NCBI GenBank assembly: GCA_015486015.1
Contig: WFSL01000036.1
Location: forward strand, 46,889 to 110,888
From: Aquificota bacterium
Lineage (GTDB): Bacteria; Thermosulfidibacterota; Thermosulfidibacteria; Thermosulfidibacterales; B14-G1
Direction: 5' to 3'
DNA length: 64,000 bases
Shown one piece after another: positions 34,246 to 43,633 of the stretch (the first letter of the stretch is position 1; every line of letters begins with the position of its first letter). Under the pieces are notes generated by a model, which saw only the letters and a program-made list of their open reading frames with translations, did no database searches and was not told the origin of the DNA. A program made the position numbers and the translations under genes.

Positions 34246-35619
34246 TCACAGGGAAGTAACGCCCACTGGGAAGACGAGCCGCTGACCGGGATAGATAACT
34301 GATTTGCGCAGACCGTTAACGGTAATTATGGTCTTTACCTTTACCCCATACCTCCTTGAGAGCTCCCATAAGGTATCGCCCTTCTTCACCACATGGACAA
34401 GCCACCTCTTTCTGTGCCCTCTCTTCTTCGAATGGGCCATACCCTTATGGGACTTGGCGCTGGCCACAATCGCCTTGGGTGGAGGGGCCTTTCTCTTACC
34501 CTTGAAATAATCCTTTACCGCATCCAACAGGGCCTCAGCTACCCTGGTACGAAAAGAGGCAGACCTCAAAAGTCTTGCCTCCTTAGGATTAGTAAGGAAC
34601 CCTACCTCTACCAACACCGATGGTATCCCTGGATTTTGGAGTACGATAAACCGCGCCCGCCTCACACCTCCCCTGCGAAGCCCTGTGTGCCTTACCAGAC
34701 TCCTCAGGGCCAACCTGGCAAACTTTTCACTCTCTAACCGGGAATAGTCCTGAGCCATATCCAGGAGTATATAGTTTATTTCCCTCTTCTTGCTAAAGCT
34801 TACCTCCATGAGGTCCGCCGTATTCTCTATCCTCGCCAGCATCCTGGAAACATTGTCCGTGGCCCCTCTTGAAGAGAGCGCAAAGACCATCACCCCCTTG
34901 GCCCTTCTGCTGGGAGCAGCGTTGCAATGGATACTGATAAAGAGATCTGCCTTATATTCATGGGCTATCTCCACCCTCTTCCTTAATGGAAGGTAGTAAT
35001 CCCCCTTCCTGGTGAGATAACCCCGGAATCCAGGCGTGGAATTGAGGAGATCCACCAGCTTCTTAGCAATGGAAAACACCACCCGTTTCTCCATGAGGCC
35101 ATTGTGTACGGCACCTGGATCATCCCCCCCATGTCCGGGATCAACCACCACGATGAAGTGCCGCTCCCGCTTCTCCTTTTCCGCCTCCTGGATTCGTTCC
35201 ATCCTCTCCTTAGCCACTACACTTTTAGGCTTCTGCACATCCAGCACATACCGGGCTCCTACACTCCTGAAGGGTTTCAAATAAAAGAAAGAGTATGTTA
35301 GATCCTTTTCCAATACCAAAACCACCCTTACACCAGTACCCTTTGGGGCCCAACGGATCTCTCTTATCACTCCATCTCCTACAATCTTCTTTCCCGAAGG
35401 TAGCCCAATAAGACCCTTAATATCTACCACTACCCTCGGAGGATTTAGCAACTTATACACCTTCGCTTTCCCTGATCCGCTAACATCTAAAACCACCCTG
35501 GTATGATCTGGAGCAGACCAATATCGAACCCCTCTGAGATGGGGAAGCGCCAAAGCAGAGGAGACCATCATAAAAATCAAAACACCAATTATCCATATCC
35601 TGACGAGTACCTTACCCAT
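34246..35619 (-). CDS. amiC: N-acetylmuramoyl-L-alanine amidase (AMIN + Amidase_3 + LysM)
   Basis: 457 residues. Signal peptide (residues 1-25), AMIN domain (~30-130, HTRVVLDVSGSGKAKVYKL, PPRVVVDIKG) that targets the septum, zinc amidase (~155-370: VVVDPGHGGDDPGA, LISIHCNA-type zinc ligand stretch FISIHCNAAP, catalytic Glu in VLVEVGFLTNPKEA), a basic linker and a C-terminal LysM repeat (HVVKKGDTLWELSRRYGV...LVFP). It cuts the peptide from peptidoglycan during daughter-cell separation. Starts 10 bases after GGGAGG and overlaps the end of ribF by 31 bases. No EnvC-like activator is in the window. Confidence 0.93.
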   Translation of the reverse strand: MGKVLVRIWIIGVLIFMMVSSALALPHLRGVRYWSAPDHTRVVLDVSGSGKAKVYKLLNPPRVVVDIKGLIGLPSGKKIVGDGVIREIRWAPKGTGVRVVLVLEKDLTYSFFYLKPFRSVGARYVLDVQKPKSVVAKERMERIQEAEKEKRERHFIVVVDPGHGGDDPGAVHNGLMEKRVVFSIAKKLVDLLNSTPGFRGYLTRKGDYYLPLRKRVEIAHEYKADLFISIHCNAAPSRRAKGVMVFALSSRGATDNVSRMLARIENTADLMEVSFSKKREINYILLDMAQDYSRLESEKFARLALRSLVRHTGLRRGGVRRARFIVLQNPGIPSVLVEVGFLTNPKEARLLRSASFRTRVAEALLDAVKDYFKGKRKAPPPKAIVASAKSHKGMAHSKKRGHRKRWLVHVVKKGDTLWELSRRYGVKVKTIITVNGLRKSVIYPGQRLVFPVGVTSL

Positions 35620-36548
35620 TTGCGCTTTGCCTCCCGCACATCTCTACCTATCTGTTCCACTAACATCCGAGGTGTAGGAAACTTTTCCTCCTCCCTAATT
35701 CTATCAAAAAACAAAATCCCTATTCTCTTATCATATAGATCTTCACAAAAGTCAATTATGTACGCCTCAATTTTTTTAACCTTCTCCTCACCAAATGTGG
35801 GGTTATAGCCTATACTCACCACCGAAGGATAGATACTATCCCCTATCTCAACAGCGGCAGCATATACCCCATTCTTAGGAATAACCTCGTTCTCTGGATC
35901 TATATTCGCCGTAGGAAACCCCAACTTCTTTCCCCTCCCAGCCCCTCTAACAACCCTGCCAATCAACTTATATGGTCTGCCTAACAGCTTCCACGCGCCA
36001 AAAACATCCCCCTCCATTATTAATCTCCTTATCCTCGTGCTACTCACAAGGTGCCCTTCCACCACCACTGGATCTACAACCTTTACTGAAAACTGAAATT
36101 GATCCCCCATTTCCTTCAAATACCGGACATCCCCTTCCCTACCTCTACCAAAACGAAAATCCCTCCCAATATAAATCTCCTTAGCAGACAGGCCATCCAC
36201 AAGCACCTCTTTCACAAACACAGATGCCCTTAACGATGCAAACTCCGGGGTGAAACGAATACAGAGAAAATAATCCAATCCAGAAGATCCTATGAGCCTC
36301 ACCTTTTCATCTATTGGCAAGAGCATAAGTGGGGCCTTTGAAGGGTTCAATACCCTAAGTGGATGCGGAAAGAAAGAGAGTGCAACAGAAGCAACACCCA
36401 ATTCCTGCGCCCGATCTACAGTTCTTCTGAACAATTCCTGGTGACCCAAGTGAACTCCATCAAAGTTGCCCAGGGTGATTACCGAGGAGGAAACAAGCGG
36501 CTTTGGGATCTCCTCGAACCGAACCAGCATAAACCTCACGGCTCCCAT
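35589..36548 (-). CDS. ribF: Bifunctional riboflavin kinase / FAD synthetase
   Basis: 319 residues. Makes FMN then FAD. N-terminal nucleotidyltransferase: VITLGNFDGVHLGHQELF and KEIYIGRDFRFGRGREGD, STRIRRLIMEGD; C-terminal kinase: YKLIGRVVRGAGRGKKLGFPTANI and NGVYAAAV. AT-rich codon use compared with neighbours. The start is not settled: ATG 36548, GTG 36539 and ATG 36530 are all possible. The 3' end overlaps amiC. Confidence 0.94.
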   Translation of the reverse strand: MGAVRFMLVRFEEIPKPLVSSSVITLGNFDGVHLGHQELFRRTVDRAQELGVASVALSFFPHPLRVLNPSKAPLMLLPIDEKVRLIGSSGLDYFLCIRFTPEFASLRASVFVKEVLVDGLSAKEIYIGRDFRFGRGREGDVRYLKEMGDQFQFSVKVVDPVVVEGHLVSSTRIRRLIMEGDVFGAWKLLGRPYKLIGRVVRGAGRGKKLGFPTANIDPENEVIPKNGVYAAAVEIGDSIYPSVVSIGYNPTFGEEKVKKIEAYIIDFCEDLYDKRIGILFFDRIREEEKFPTPRMLVEQIGRDVREAKRKWVRYSSGYG

Positions 36549-36761
36549 CTCCCCTCATGATACACAACGGATCCACCCCTAATTAAAGGCTTCAGCCACA
36601 GCAAGAGGAAGAGGAATTGGGATGAAGACCATAGAGTATCCCTCATCAAAAGGGCTATCACCTCTAAAGGCTCTAACCATATATTTCGCCTCGAGAGTGG
36701 ATGCTCACTCCTTGGAACAACCTTAGGGGAGGCAACCTTCGAAGAAGATAGAAAAGGGGTT

Positions 36762-37160
36762 TCACTCGCCAATGATCTTCACCAAGACCCTCTTTCTCCT
36801 TCTCATATTAATAATATCTGCTCCCATGGGCCAAAGGCCAACTTGCCGCCTGTGATGGCCACCTCCTCTCTAGTCAAGACCTGCCTTTTGAGGTGCGCAC
36901 CCCCATTCTCCCCTATAAGATTGTGGCGGTTCCTGGAAAGAGGTCATGGGGGCGAGGGCCCCCAGCCACCCTACAAGATCATGGCGAAGGCCCTCTTCCT
37001 CATTGTTGATGGATACCGAAGTAATGTGCATGGCACTATCTAAGCAGAGCCCATCACGGACCCCGCTTTCCGCCATACACCCCTTTACTTGTGGCGTTAT
37101 ATCAAAAAACACCGTCTTAGAAGGGGCATTTAGCCAAAGTCCCCACTTGTAGATCCTCAA
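36762..37160 (-). pseudogene. yjbQ: Frameshifted YjbQ (UPF0047) family gene
   Basis: A TTG at 37160, six bases after GAGGAG, opens MRIYKWGLWLNAPSKTVFFDI...AESGVRDGLCLDSAMHITSVSINN, the N-terminal half of the YjbQ/UPF0047 family. The frame then breaks near 36925-36940; the shifted frame continues the family sequence as [18 protein letters not shown]...[17 protein letters not shown] second break near 36803-36818 moves the end, RRRKRVLVKIIGE, into a third frame, closing at 36762. Normal length is ~135 residues, as here once frames are joined. It follows the ferredoxin gene by 3 bases. Either a recent pseudogene or two sequencing indels. Confidence 0.8.
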
Positions 37161-37163
37161 ATG

Positions 37164-37352
37164 TTACTCCTCTATTAGGATAGCCTCACCCGGGCACGAC
37201 TCCGCAGCCTCTTTGGCACAGTCCAACATCTCCCCTTCTACTTCTGAGACCTTCACCTGTGCCACATCATTCAACTCAAACACGTCCGGACACAGGTCTG
37301 AACACACGCCACAGGCTGTACACAACTCCTCATCCACTTTAACAACCGCCAT
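37164..37352 (-). CDS. [4Fe-4S] ferredoxin, small
   Basis: 62 residues. CTACGVCSDLCPDVFEL binds one cluster together with the distal Cys of ESCPGEAI; a further Cys (MLDCAKEA) could make a disulfide, as in monocluster ferredoxins of Thermotoga and Desulfovibrio. Electron carrier in the cytoplasm. GGAGGTGGAAC precedes the ATG. Last intact gene downstream of murD, 44 bases away. Confidence 0.92.
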   Translation of the reverse strand: MAVVKVDEELCTACGVCSDLCPDVFELNDVAQVKVSEVEGEMLDCAKEAAESCPGEAILIEE

Positions 37353-37396
37353 GTTCCACCTCCTTTAGAGATTTGGTGTATTTAATGAGCCAAATT

Positions 37397-38743
37397 TCAC
37401 AAAAAATCAAGAGAGGAAACCAACCTGCTAAAGGCTTCCCCCCTCTCTGCATAGGAAGAGAACTCATCAAAGCTGGCACAACCTGGAGAGAGCAAAACAG
37501 CATCGCCAGGCCCCGCCCATACCAACGCCTTCCTAAAGGCCTCTTCCATGTCCACAGCTTCAGCCACCGGTACAGTCAACCCGGAAAGGTGAGAAAGGAT
37601 TTCCCCCTTAGCCTCACCAAAGACCACAAGACCCTTAGCCCTTTGGTTGATGGTTGATCTCAGTGAGGAAAAACTTAGGCCTTTATTGTGGCCCCCCATC
37701 AACAGGATCAATGGGCCCTTGACCAATGAAAGTGCCCTCCTCACCGCCGAGGGGTTGGTGGCCTTAGAATCATCGTAAAACCTGATGCCCCCCTTCACAG
37801 CCACGAGCTCCAGACGATGGGGAGGGAAGGTAAAGCTCTTAAGTGCGGTGAGAATGGAAGGAAAGGCAAGGCCGGCCAGCCTTCCAGCCGCCACGGCAGC
37901 AACAACGTTGTCTATGTGGAGAAAAAGGGGATGCCCTATCTCTTGGAGCCCTGATACACGTTCTCGCCCTGATCCATCCACCCACCAAAGCGTCCCTCTC
38001 CTCAGCCCAAGGCCCCTCTCCACTGGCCCAGAGAAGGAGAAAAAATACATTCCATCCGACTTCAACGGACTAAGCCAGGGATCCTCAGCATTTAAGAGGG
38101 ACTTTCCCTGCCGAGGGAATATCCTGGCCTTTAGCGCCCTATAGACATCCATGGTGCCATGGCGGTCAAGGTGGTCCTCTCCAAGATTGAGGAGAACGCC
38201 AAGAGAAGGGTTGAACGTCTCCACCCATTCCAGCTGAAAGCTGCTCACCTCCAAAACCAGCCAGGGAGGCACCGCTCCACCCACTATCAGCCGAGAAAGG
38301 GGAGTGCCTATATTACCCCCCACCCAAACATCTTCCCCCAGGGTGCTAAATATATGGCCTATCATAGAGGCCACAGTGGTCTTCCCGTTGGTACCTGTAA
38401 CGGCCATTACAAAAGGGGCGGGAGAATTAATCTGCCTCCAGGCAAGCTCCATCTCCCCTACCACTTCTATCCCATTGTCCAGGGCCTGCCGGATAAGGGG
38501 ATGCCCTGCATGGACCCCTGGGCTCACCACTACCGTAGAAACCTCAGGAGGGAGAGAAGGGCATCCGCCGAGAAAGGCTTGGAAAGAGAGACCCAGGGAT
38601 TCTGCCCTTTCCCTAAGCTCCCTTACCACACCATAGGGCCTTGTGGCATCGTCCACCACTACCACAGAGCCCTTGAGACACTCCATCACTAAACGGGTGG
38701 CCCAGTATCCCGAGTCACCCAAGCCCAGGACCAGATGAGCCAT
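37397..38743 (-). CDS. murD: UDP-N-acetylmuramoyl-L-alanine--D-glutamate ligase
   Basis: 448 residues. Adds D-Glu to UDP-MurNAc-Ala. Mur ligase ATP loop AVTGTNGKTTVASMIGH, LEVSSFQLEWVETF, NLGEDHLDRHGTMDVY, YDDSKATNPSAVRRAL (MurD-specific) and LLSPGCASFDEFSSYAERGEAF. Six bases after mraY; last gene of the short cell-wall cluster. In most bacteria ftsW and murG would follow; here a ferredoxin does. Confidence 0.95.
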   Translation of the reverse strand: MAHLVLGLGDSGYWATRLVMECLKGSVVVVDDATRPYGVVRELRERAESLGLSFQAFLGGCPSLPPEVSTVVVSPGVHAGHPLIRQALDNGIEVVGEMELAWRQINSPAPFVMAVTGTNGKTTVASMIGHIFSTLGEDVWVGGNIGTPLSRLIVGGAVPPWLVLEVSSFQLEWVETFNPSLGVLLNLGEDHLDRHGTMDVYRALKARIFPRQGKSLLNAEDPWLSPLKSDGMYFFSFSGPVERGLGLRRGTLWWVDGSGRERVSGLQEIGHPLFLHIDNVVAAVAAGRLAGLAFPSILTALKSFTFPPHRLELVAVKGGIRFYDDSKATNPSAVRRALSLVKGPLILLMGGHNKGLSFSSLRSTINQRAKGLVVFGEAKGEILSHLSGLTVPVAEAVDMEEAFRKALVWAGPGDAVLLSPGCASFDEFSSYAERGEAFSRLVSSLDFL

Positions 38744-38749
38744 GGATTG

Positions 38750-39835
38750 TCACCTCAGTTTTAAGGTAGAAAGGGCAAAGAGGGCAAAGACAAGGGAAAT
38801 GATCCAAAAGCGCACTATAATCTTGGGTTCAGGCAAACCCTTCTGCTCAAAGTGGTGGTGTATAGGGGCCATCCGAAACACCCTCTTTCCACCTGTCATC
38901 TTAAAGTACGCCACCTGGATAATTACCGAGAGGGTCTCCACCACAAACACCCCACCCACAATGGCCAACAAGAGCTCATGCTTGGTGATGAGGGCAACGA
39001 CACCCAAGGCCCCTCCCAAAGCCAAGGAACCTGTGTCGCCCATAAACATCTGGGCAGGGTAGGAGTTGAACCAAAGGAAACCCAGACTTGCACCCACGAG
39101 GGCACCACAAAAGATGGCCACCTCGCCTGCACCAGACACATGGAATATCCTGAGATAGTGGGCAAAGCGTGCATGTCCCACCAAGTATGAGATGGTGGCA
39201 TACGTGGCAAAGCAGATAGTGGCAGGCACAATGGCCAAACCATCCATGCCATCTGTAAGGTTGACGGCATTGGAGGAGCCTACTATCACCAAGAGGGCAA
39301 AGGGTATATACAAGAGCCCTAAGTGGGGAGATATCCTCTTAAAAAAGGGGACTAAGAGATCTGAAGAGTGGGGACCCAGCCTCCCATAGAGGAAAATGGC
39401 CAATACCAAAGCCAGTGCCACTTGAAGGATGAACTTCCTCTTGGCCCCTATTCCCTTGGGGTTCCCCAACTTTACCTTCATATAGTCATCCCAGCATCCA
39501 ATGGCCCCATAGCCTAACAGGGCGATAAGGGCCACCCAAACCAATGGATTGGAGAGATCTGCCCAGAGAAGGACAGAAAACAAGACCGACAAAAGTATAA
39601 GGATCCCACCCATGGTAGGGGTACCCTTCTTCTGAAAATGGCTCCTGGGACCGTCCTCCCTGATAATCTGACCCACCCTATGTTCCTTTAACCTCTCTAT
39701 GAGCCATGGACCAAGCAGGAGAGATACAAACAGGGCCGTGACTGTAGCATAGATGGTCCTGAATGTGATGTATCTAAAAACATTGAATGGAAAGTAGTAC
39801 GTATGAAGCCCATAGAGAAACTTCCAGAGCATCAC
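38750..39835 (-). CDS. mraY: Phospho-N-acetylmuramoyl-pentapeptide-transferase
   Basis: 361 residues, about ten membrane helices. Makes lipid I from UDP-MurNAc-pentapeptide and undecaprenyl phosphate. GPRSHFQKKGTPTMGGILIL, WDDYMKV (catalytic Asp pair region), NAVNLTDGMDGLA, MFMGDTGSLALGG and FRMAPIHHHFE are all intact. Starts within the murF stop (ATGA). Confidence 0.97.
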   Translation of the reverse strand: MMLWKFLYGLHTYYFPFNVFRYITFRTIYATVTALFVSLLLGPWLIERLKEHRVGQIIREDGPRSHFQKKGTPTMGGILILLSVLFSVLLWADLSNPLVWVALIALLGYGAIGCWDDYMKVKLGNPKGIGAKRKFILQVALALVLAIFLYGRLGPHSSDLLVPFFKRISPHLGLLYIPFALLVIVGSSNAVNLTDGMDGLAIVPATICFATYATISYLVGHARFAHYLRIFHVSGAGEVAIFCGALVGASLGFLWFNSYPAQMFMGDTGSLALGGALGVVALITKHELLLAIVGGVFVVETLSVIIQVAYFKMTGGKRVFRMAPIHHHFEQKGLPEPKIIVRFWIISLVFALFALSTLKLR

Positions 39836-41178
39836 TCCACCCCGAGGGCCTCCAAGACCCTCTCCATCTGAACCCCCCTGGATCCCTTAATCAAAAGTGC
39901 GTCCCCCTCTCTCAACTCGTTAGCCAACGACCAGGCTGCCTCCGAATGGTCAGCGAACCAACAAGCATTACCTGCACCCTCCGCAATCCCCATAGCTTCA
40001 TCACCAAGGGTACCGATCCAATCTATTCCCAGGGATTTGGCCCTCTCCCCAATCCACCTGTGCCAGTATGCACTCTCCTCCCCCAGTTCCAACATGGAGC
40101 CCAGTAGGGCCAATCTCCTATGGACAGGAAGAGACGCAAGGGTCTTCAGTGCCCAGAAGGTGGAATCGGGGTTTGCATTATAAGAATCATCAAGGATGAG
40201 CACGCCGCGCCAATACCTGACGCTCATCCTACCCTGCACCCCCTGAAAAGAGGGGAGCACGGAAACCGCCTCATCGGGGGATACCCCCATCCTATAGGCC
40301 ACCCCTAAGGCAGCAAGGGCATTCAACACATGATGCACCCCCAAGAGTGGAAGACCGACCTGGATCCTCCCCCAGGGGCCAATGGCTGTAAAGTAGGTGT
40401 ACCATTTCCCCCTTTCTTGGGAAATCTGGATATCCTTTCCTCTCACATCGCCCTTCTCAAGCCCAAAAGTGAAGGTCCTTGGAAAACCTTGAGAAATCCG
40501 GTTACAAAGGGGGTCATCTGCGTTGTAGACCAGCAGCCCATCCCTCCTCAAACCCCTCAAGAGCTCCCCCTTTGCCCGCCTTACCCCTTCTACACCCCCT
40601 AAGGGGCCAAGATGGGCCCTCCCCACATTAGTAAGTACTCCTACATGGGGCCGAGCTATAAGGCTCAATCGCTCAATCTCTCCCAAAGAACTGGTACCCA
40701 TCTCCAGGACCAACACCTGGGTCTCCTCCGGCATATTGGCCACCGTATAGGGAAGACCCACCTGGTTGTTATAGTTCATTTCCGTCTTATGCACCCTAAA
40801 TCTCGACCGCAAAATGTGGGCAATGAGCTCCTTCGTAGTGGTCTTGCCCGAGGAACCCGTCACAGCCACCACCTTAGGGGCCAGCGTGCCCAAGAGAGAA
40901 GAGGCCCACCTCTGCAAAGCCCCCAGGGTATCGGGTACTACCACACATGGGGCCCCACACTTCCGTTCCACTACCACCAATGGGCTCCCCTTCTGCCAGG
41001 CCTCTACTGCAAATACATGACCATCAAACCTCTTCCCCTTAAGGGCGAAAAACACCTTTCCATTGCAGTCCTTACGGCTGTCCAGAGATACACCCCTATA
41101 CGGTAGTTTCAACAATGGAGAAGGACCAAAATATACTCCCTCGACCCCTACAAGAAAGTGCTGCAAGGTCAAAACCAC
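39832..41178 (-). CDS. murF: UDP-N-acetylmuramoyl-tripeptide--D-alanyl-D-alanine ligase
   Basis: 448 residues. Adds D-Ala-D-Ala to the UDP-MurNAc tripeptide. GVSLDSRKDCNGKVFFALKG (uridine-binding domain), ATP loop VTGSSGKTTTKELIAHIL, EMGTSSLGEIERLS, NVGRAHLGPLGG, LILDDSYNANPDS. Overlaps murE by 10 bases and mraY by 4. Confidence 0.96.
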   Translation of the reverse strand: MVLTLQHFLVGVEGVYFGPSPLLKLPYRGVSLDSRKDCNGKVFFALKGKRFDGHVFAVEAWQKGSPLVVVERKCGAPCVVVPDTLGALQRWASSLLGTLAPKVVAVTGSSGKTTTKELIAHILRSRFRVHKTEMNYNNQVGLPYTVANMPEETQVLVLEMGTSSLGEIERLSLIARPHVGVLTNVGRAHLGPLGGVEGVRRAKGELLRGLRRDGLLVYNADDPLCNRISQGFPRTFTFGLEKGDVRGKDIQISQERGKWYTYFTAIGPWGRIQVGLPLLGVHHVLNALAALGVAYRMGVSPDEAVSVLPSFQGVQGRMSVRYWRGVLILDDSYNANPDSTFWALKTLASLPVHRRLALLGSMLELGEESAYWHRWIGERAKSLGIDWIGTLGDEAMGIAEGAGNACWFADHSEAAWSLANELREGDALLIKGSRGVQMERVLEALGVE

Positions 41179-42614
41179 CCCATCTCCTCCATGATCCCCT
41201 TAGCTACCTCTACATCGTTAAAAGGAAACACCTCATCACCCACAATCTGGTAGTCCTCATGCCCCTTCCCTGCTATGAGCACCACATCACCTGGCTGTGC
41301 CTCTGAGAGTGCCACCCTTATGGCCTCTCTCCTATCAGGCTCCACCAAAGCCCCCCCTTCAACCCCTGCTAAGATCCCCTGGATAATAGAGAGGGGATCC
41401 TCTGTGCGAGGATTATCCGAGGTGACCACCACCCTATGGGCAAGCTTAGATGCCACGGCACCCATTAAGGGCCTCTTTCCCTTGTCCCTGTCACCCCCAC
41501 AGCCAAACACCACAATCAGTCTACCCCGAACCACCTGCCTCAACGCTTGAAGCACTGCCTGAAGGGCATCAGGGGTGTGGGCATAGTCGACAAATACCCC
41601 TACTCCCCTTCTGTTGGGTATCGACTGCAGCCTTCCCTTTACCCCCTTAAAAGTGCGAAGGTGGGTAAGCACCTCCGCAGGCCCCAAGCCAAGAGAGCTC
41701 AATGTGCCCCACGCAGCCAAGATGTTCCTGGCATTGTGAGGACCCACAAGTGGGGACCTCACGGTGAATACCCCCTTGGAGTCCTCCACCCGCATCACCA
41801 TGCCATCAAGGCCCATCTCCTCTATGGTGCCCCTCAATGGGGCCTCCCCATCAAGTGCAAAGCCTACGGTTTCTCCCTCCAGATGGGAAGAAAGTAACCT
41901 CCCGTAAGGGTCATCCAGGTTTAATACCGAGACCCCAGAGGTATAATGGGTGAAAAGATGGGCCTTTGCCCAGTAATAGTGGTCCATGCTCCCATGGAAG
42001 TCCAAATGATCCCGGGTCAGATTCGTAAAGGTAGAAGTGTGAAACTGGAGTCCCTCCACCCTTCCCAGTGAGAGGGCATGTGAAGAGACTTCCATCACTA
42101 CGTGGGATATCCCCTCATCCACTGCTTCTCTCAAAAGACTCCACAAGAGAAGCGGTGGAGGGGTAGTACGCTCCGCCTTGAATCTCTTTTCCCCCAGCCT
42201 GTAGTCCACAGTGCCCAGCAACAAGACCCTCTCCCCTATCCCTTCCAAAACATGGGAGACCAAGTGGGTCACGGTGGTCTTCCCATTTGTACCCGTAATG
42301 CCAATGAATGTGAGGGAATTGTGGGGATTTCCAAAGAAGTTCCTGGCCAGATAAGGGAGAATCATCCGGGTATTCGCCACCTTAACTTGGGGAACACAAA
42401 GGGGGAGCTCCTCCTCCACTACCAAGGCAGAGGCCCCATTCTCTACCGCCTGGGATGCATGTAGGTGACCATCTGTTGTGAATCCCCTGATACACACAAA
42501 CAGATACCCAGGTTCCACCTCCCTGGAGTCCTCAGTCAAACCCACCACCTCAATCTCACCCACCCCCCCAGGAATAGGGACGTCAAGCCCTCGAAAGAGT
42601 TCCACTAACTTCAT
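41169..42614 (-). CDS. murE: UDP-N-acetylmuramoyl-L-alanyl-D-glutamate--meso-diaminopimelate ligase
   Basis: 481 residues from ATG 42614, two bases after the rsmH stop; an open frame to 42737 overlaps rsmH and is not expected. GLTEDSREVEPGYLFVCIRG, ATP loop GITGTNGKTTVTHLVSH, and the substrate signature TSDNPRTEDP, whose DNPR marks meso-diaminopimelate as the third amino acid, so the wall is DAP-type. Directly joined to rsmH: the ftsL and ftsI genes that usually stand between them are absent. Confidence 0.96.
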   Translation of the reverse strand: MKLVELFRGLDVPIPGGVGEIEVVGLTEDSREVEPGYLFVCIRGFTTDGHLHASQAVENGASALVVEEELPLCVPQVKVANTRMILPYLARNFFGNPHNSLTFIGITGTNGKTTVTHLVSHVLEGIGERVLLLGTVDYRLGEKRFKAERTTPPPLLLWSLLREAVDEGISHVVMEVSSHALSLGRVEGLQFHTSTFTNLTRDHLDFHGSMDHYYWAKAHLFTHYTSGVSVLNLDDPYGRLLSSHLEGETVGFALDGEAPLRGTIEEMGLDGMVMRVEDSKGVFTVRSPLVGPHNARNILAAWGTLSSLGLGPAEVLTHLRTFKGVKGRLQSIPNRRGVGVFVDYAHTPDALQAVLQALRQVVRGRLIVVFGCGGDRDKGKRPLMGAVASKLAHRVVVTSDNPRTEDPLSIIQGILAGVEGGALVEPDRREAIRVALSEAQPGDVVLIAGKGHEDYQIVGDEVFPFNDVEVAKGIMEEMGWF

Positions 42615-42616
42615 CC

Positions 42617-43510
42617 TTAGCCCTTCTGAAAGACCCTCAATTTCCCACTCCTGGAGCGAATGTTCCGCTCCACCTCCGCAGCCGATGGGGTCACAGGCTT
42701 CCTCGTAACCACCTCCCCCAAACCCCTTCCCTCCCACTCTCTAAAGGCTTTCTTAACCATGGAATCCTCCAAAGAGTGAAACGATATCACAAGAAATCTG
42801 CCATCATGGGCCAGCACCTCTATCCCCACATTAAGGCCCTCTCCTAACTCCTCCAGTTCCCTATTCACCTCGATCCTTAATGCCTGAAAGACCCGAGTGG
42901 CAGGATGAATCTTCTTGGGATGAAACTTCTTGGGTATGGACCATTCCACCACCTGCGCTAAGGCAGAAGTGGTGAGGATGGGGAACCTCTTCCTGGTGCT
43001 CACGATGTTCCGGGCTATTTTCTTAGCCCACCGTTCTTCCCCATACTCCCTAAAGATACGCTCAAGCTCGCTGGCAGAGTACGTGTTCACTACACCAGCA
43101 GCAGTAAGCTCTTGCCCCCTATCCATCCTCATATCCAGGGGCTCATCCTTCTGGAACGAAAACCCCCTGCCTTGGGAATCGAGCTGAAGGGAAGAGAGAC
43201 CCAAATCAAGGAGAAAGGCGCCCACCTCTTTTACCCCTGCATCCCGTAATATCTCCCTCACCCCACTATAAAGGCCATGATAAAGCCTTACCTTCTGTGA
43301 GTACGGATTCAGCCTCATCGTCGCTATCTTCAGGGCATCCATATCTCTGTCTATCCCCACGTACAAGGAAGGCTCTAATCTCTCTAATATGGCCCTGGCA
43401 TGGCCTCCGCAACCTACGGTTCCATCCACAAATACTCCCCCCTTACAGGGCCCCAAAAACTCTATCACCTCCTCTACCATCACGGGCTCGTGCGACATCT
43501 CTTCGTCCAT
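42617..43510 (-). CDS. rsmH: 16S rRNA (cytosine1402-N4)-methyltransferase
   Basis: 297 residues (MraW). Methylates C1402 in the ribosomal P-site. SHEPVMVEEVIEFL, SAM loop FVDGTVGCGGHARAILE, LLDLGLSSLQLDSQGRGFSFQ, LDMRMDR, TRVFQALRIEVNREL and ISFHSLEDSMVK. AGAGGGG stands six bases before ATG 43510. First gene of the cluster; no mraZ upstream, where a divergent Nudix gene is found. Confidence 0.96.
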   Translation of the reverse strand: MDEEMSHEPVMVEEVIEFLGPCKGGVFVDGTVGCGGHARAILERLEPSLYVGIDRDMDALKIATMRLNPYSQKVRLYHGLYSGVREILRDAGVKEVGAFLLDLGLSSLQLDSQGRGFSFQKDEPLDMRMDRGQELTAAGVVNTYSASELERIFREYGEERWAKKIARNIVSTRKRFPILTTSALAQVVEWSIPKKFHPKKIHPATRVFQALRIEVNRELEELGEGLNVGIEVLAHDGRFLVISFHSLEDSMVKKAFREWEGRGLGEVVTRKPVTPSAAEVERNIRSRSGKLRVFQKG

Positions 43511-43633
43511 TAAAAACCCCTCTTCATTTTATCATTTCTGTGGTGTAACTTATAAATCTAAATACTATAAGGGGCAAACGGGGAAACACAGAATCAGACC
43601 AAGTAATTTCAACCAAACGGACTGAGGAAGGCG

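Noticed and set aside
36536-36772. 78-codon minus-strand frame between ribF and the yjbQ fragment
   Set aside because: No recognised motif; it overlaps both neighbours and has no ribosome-binding site.
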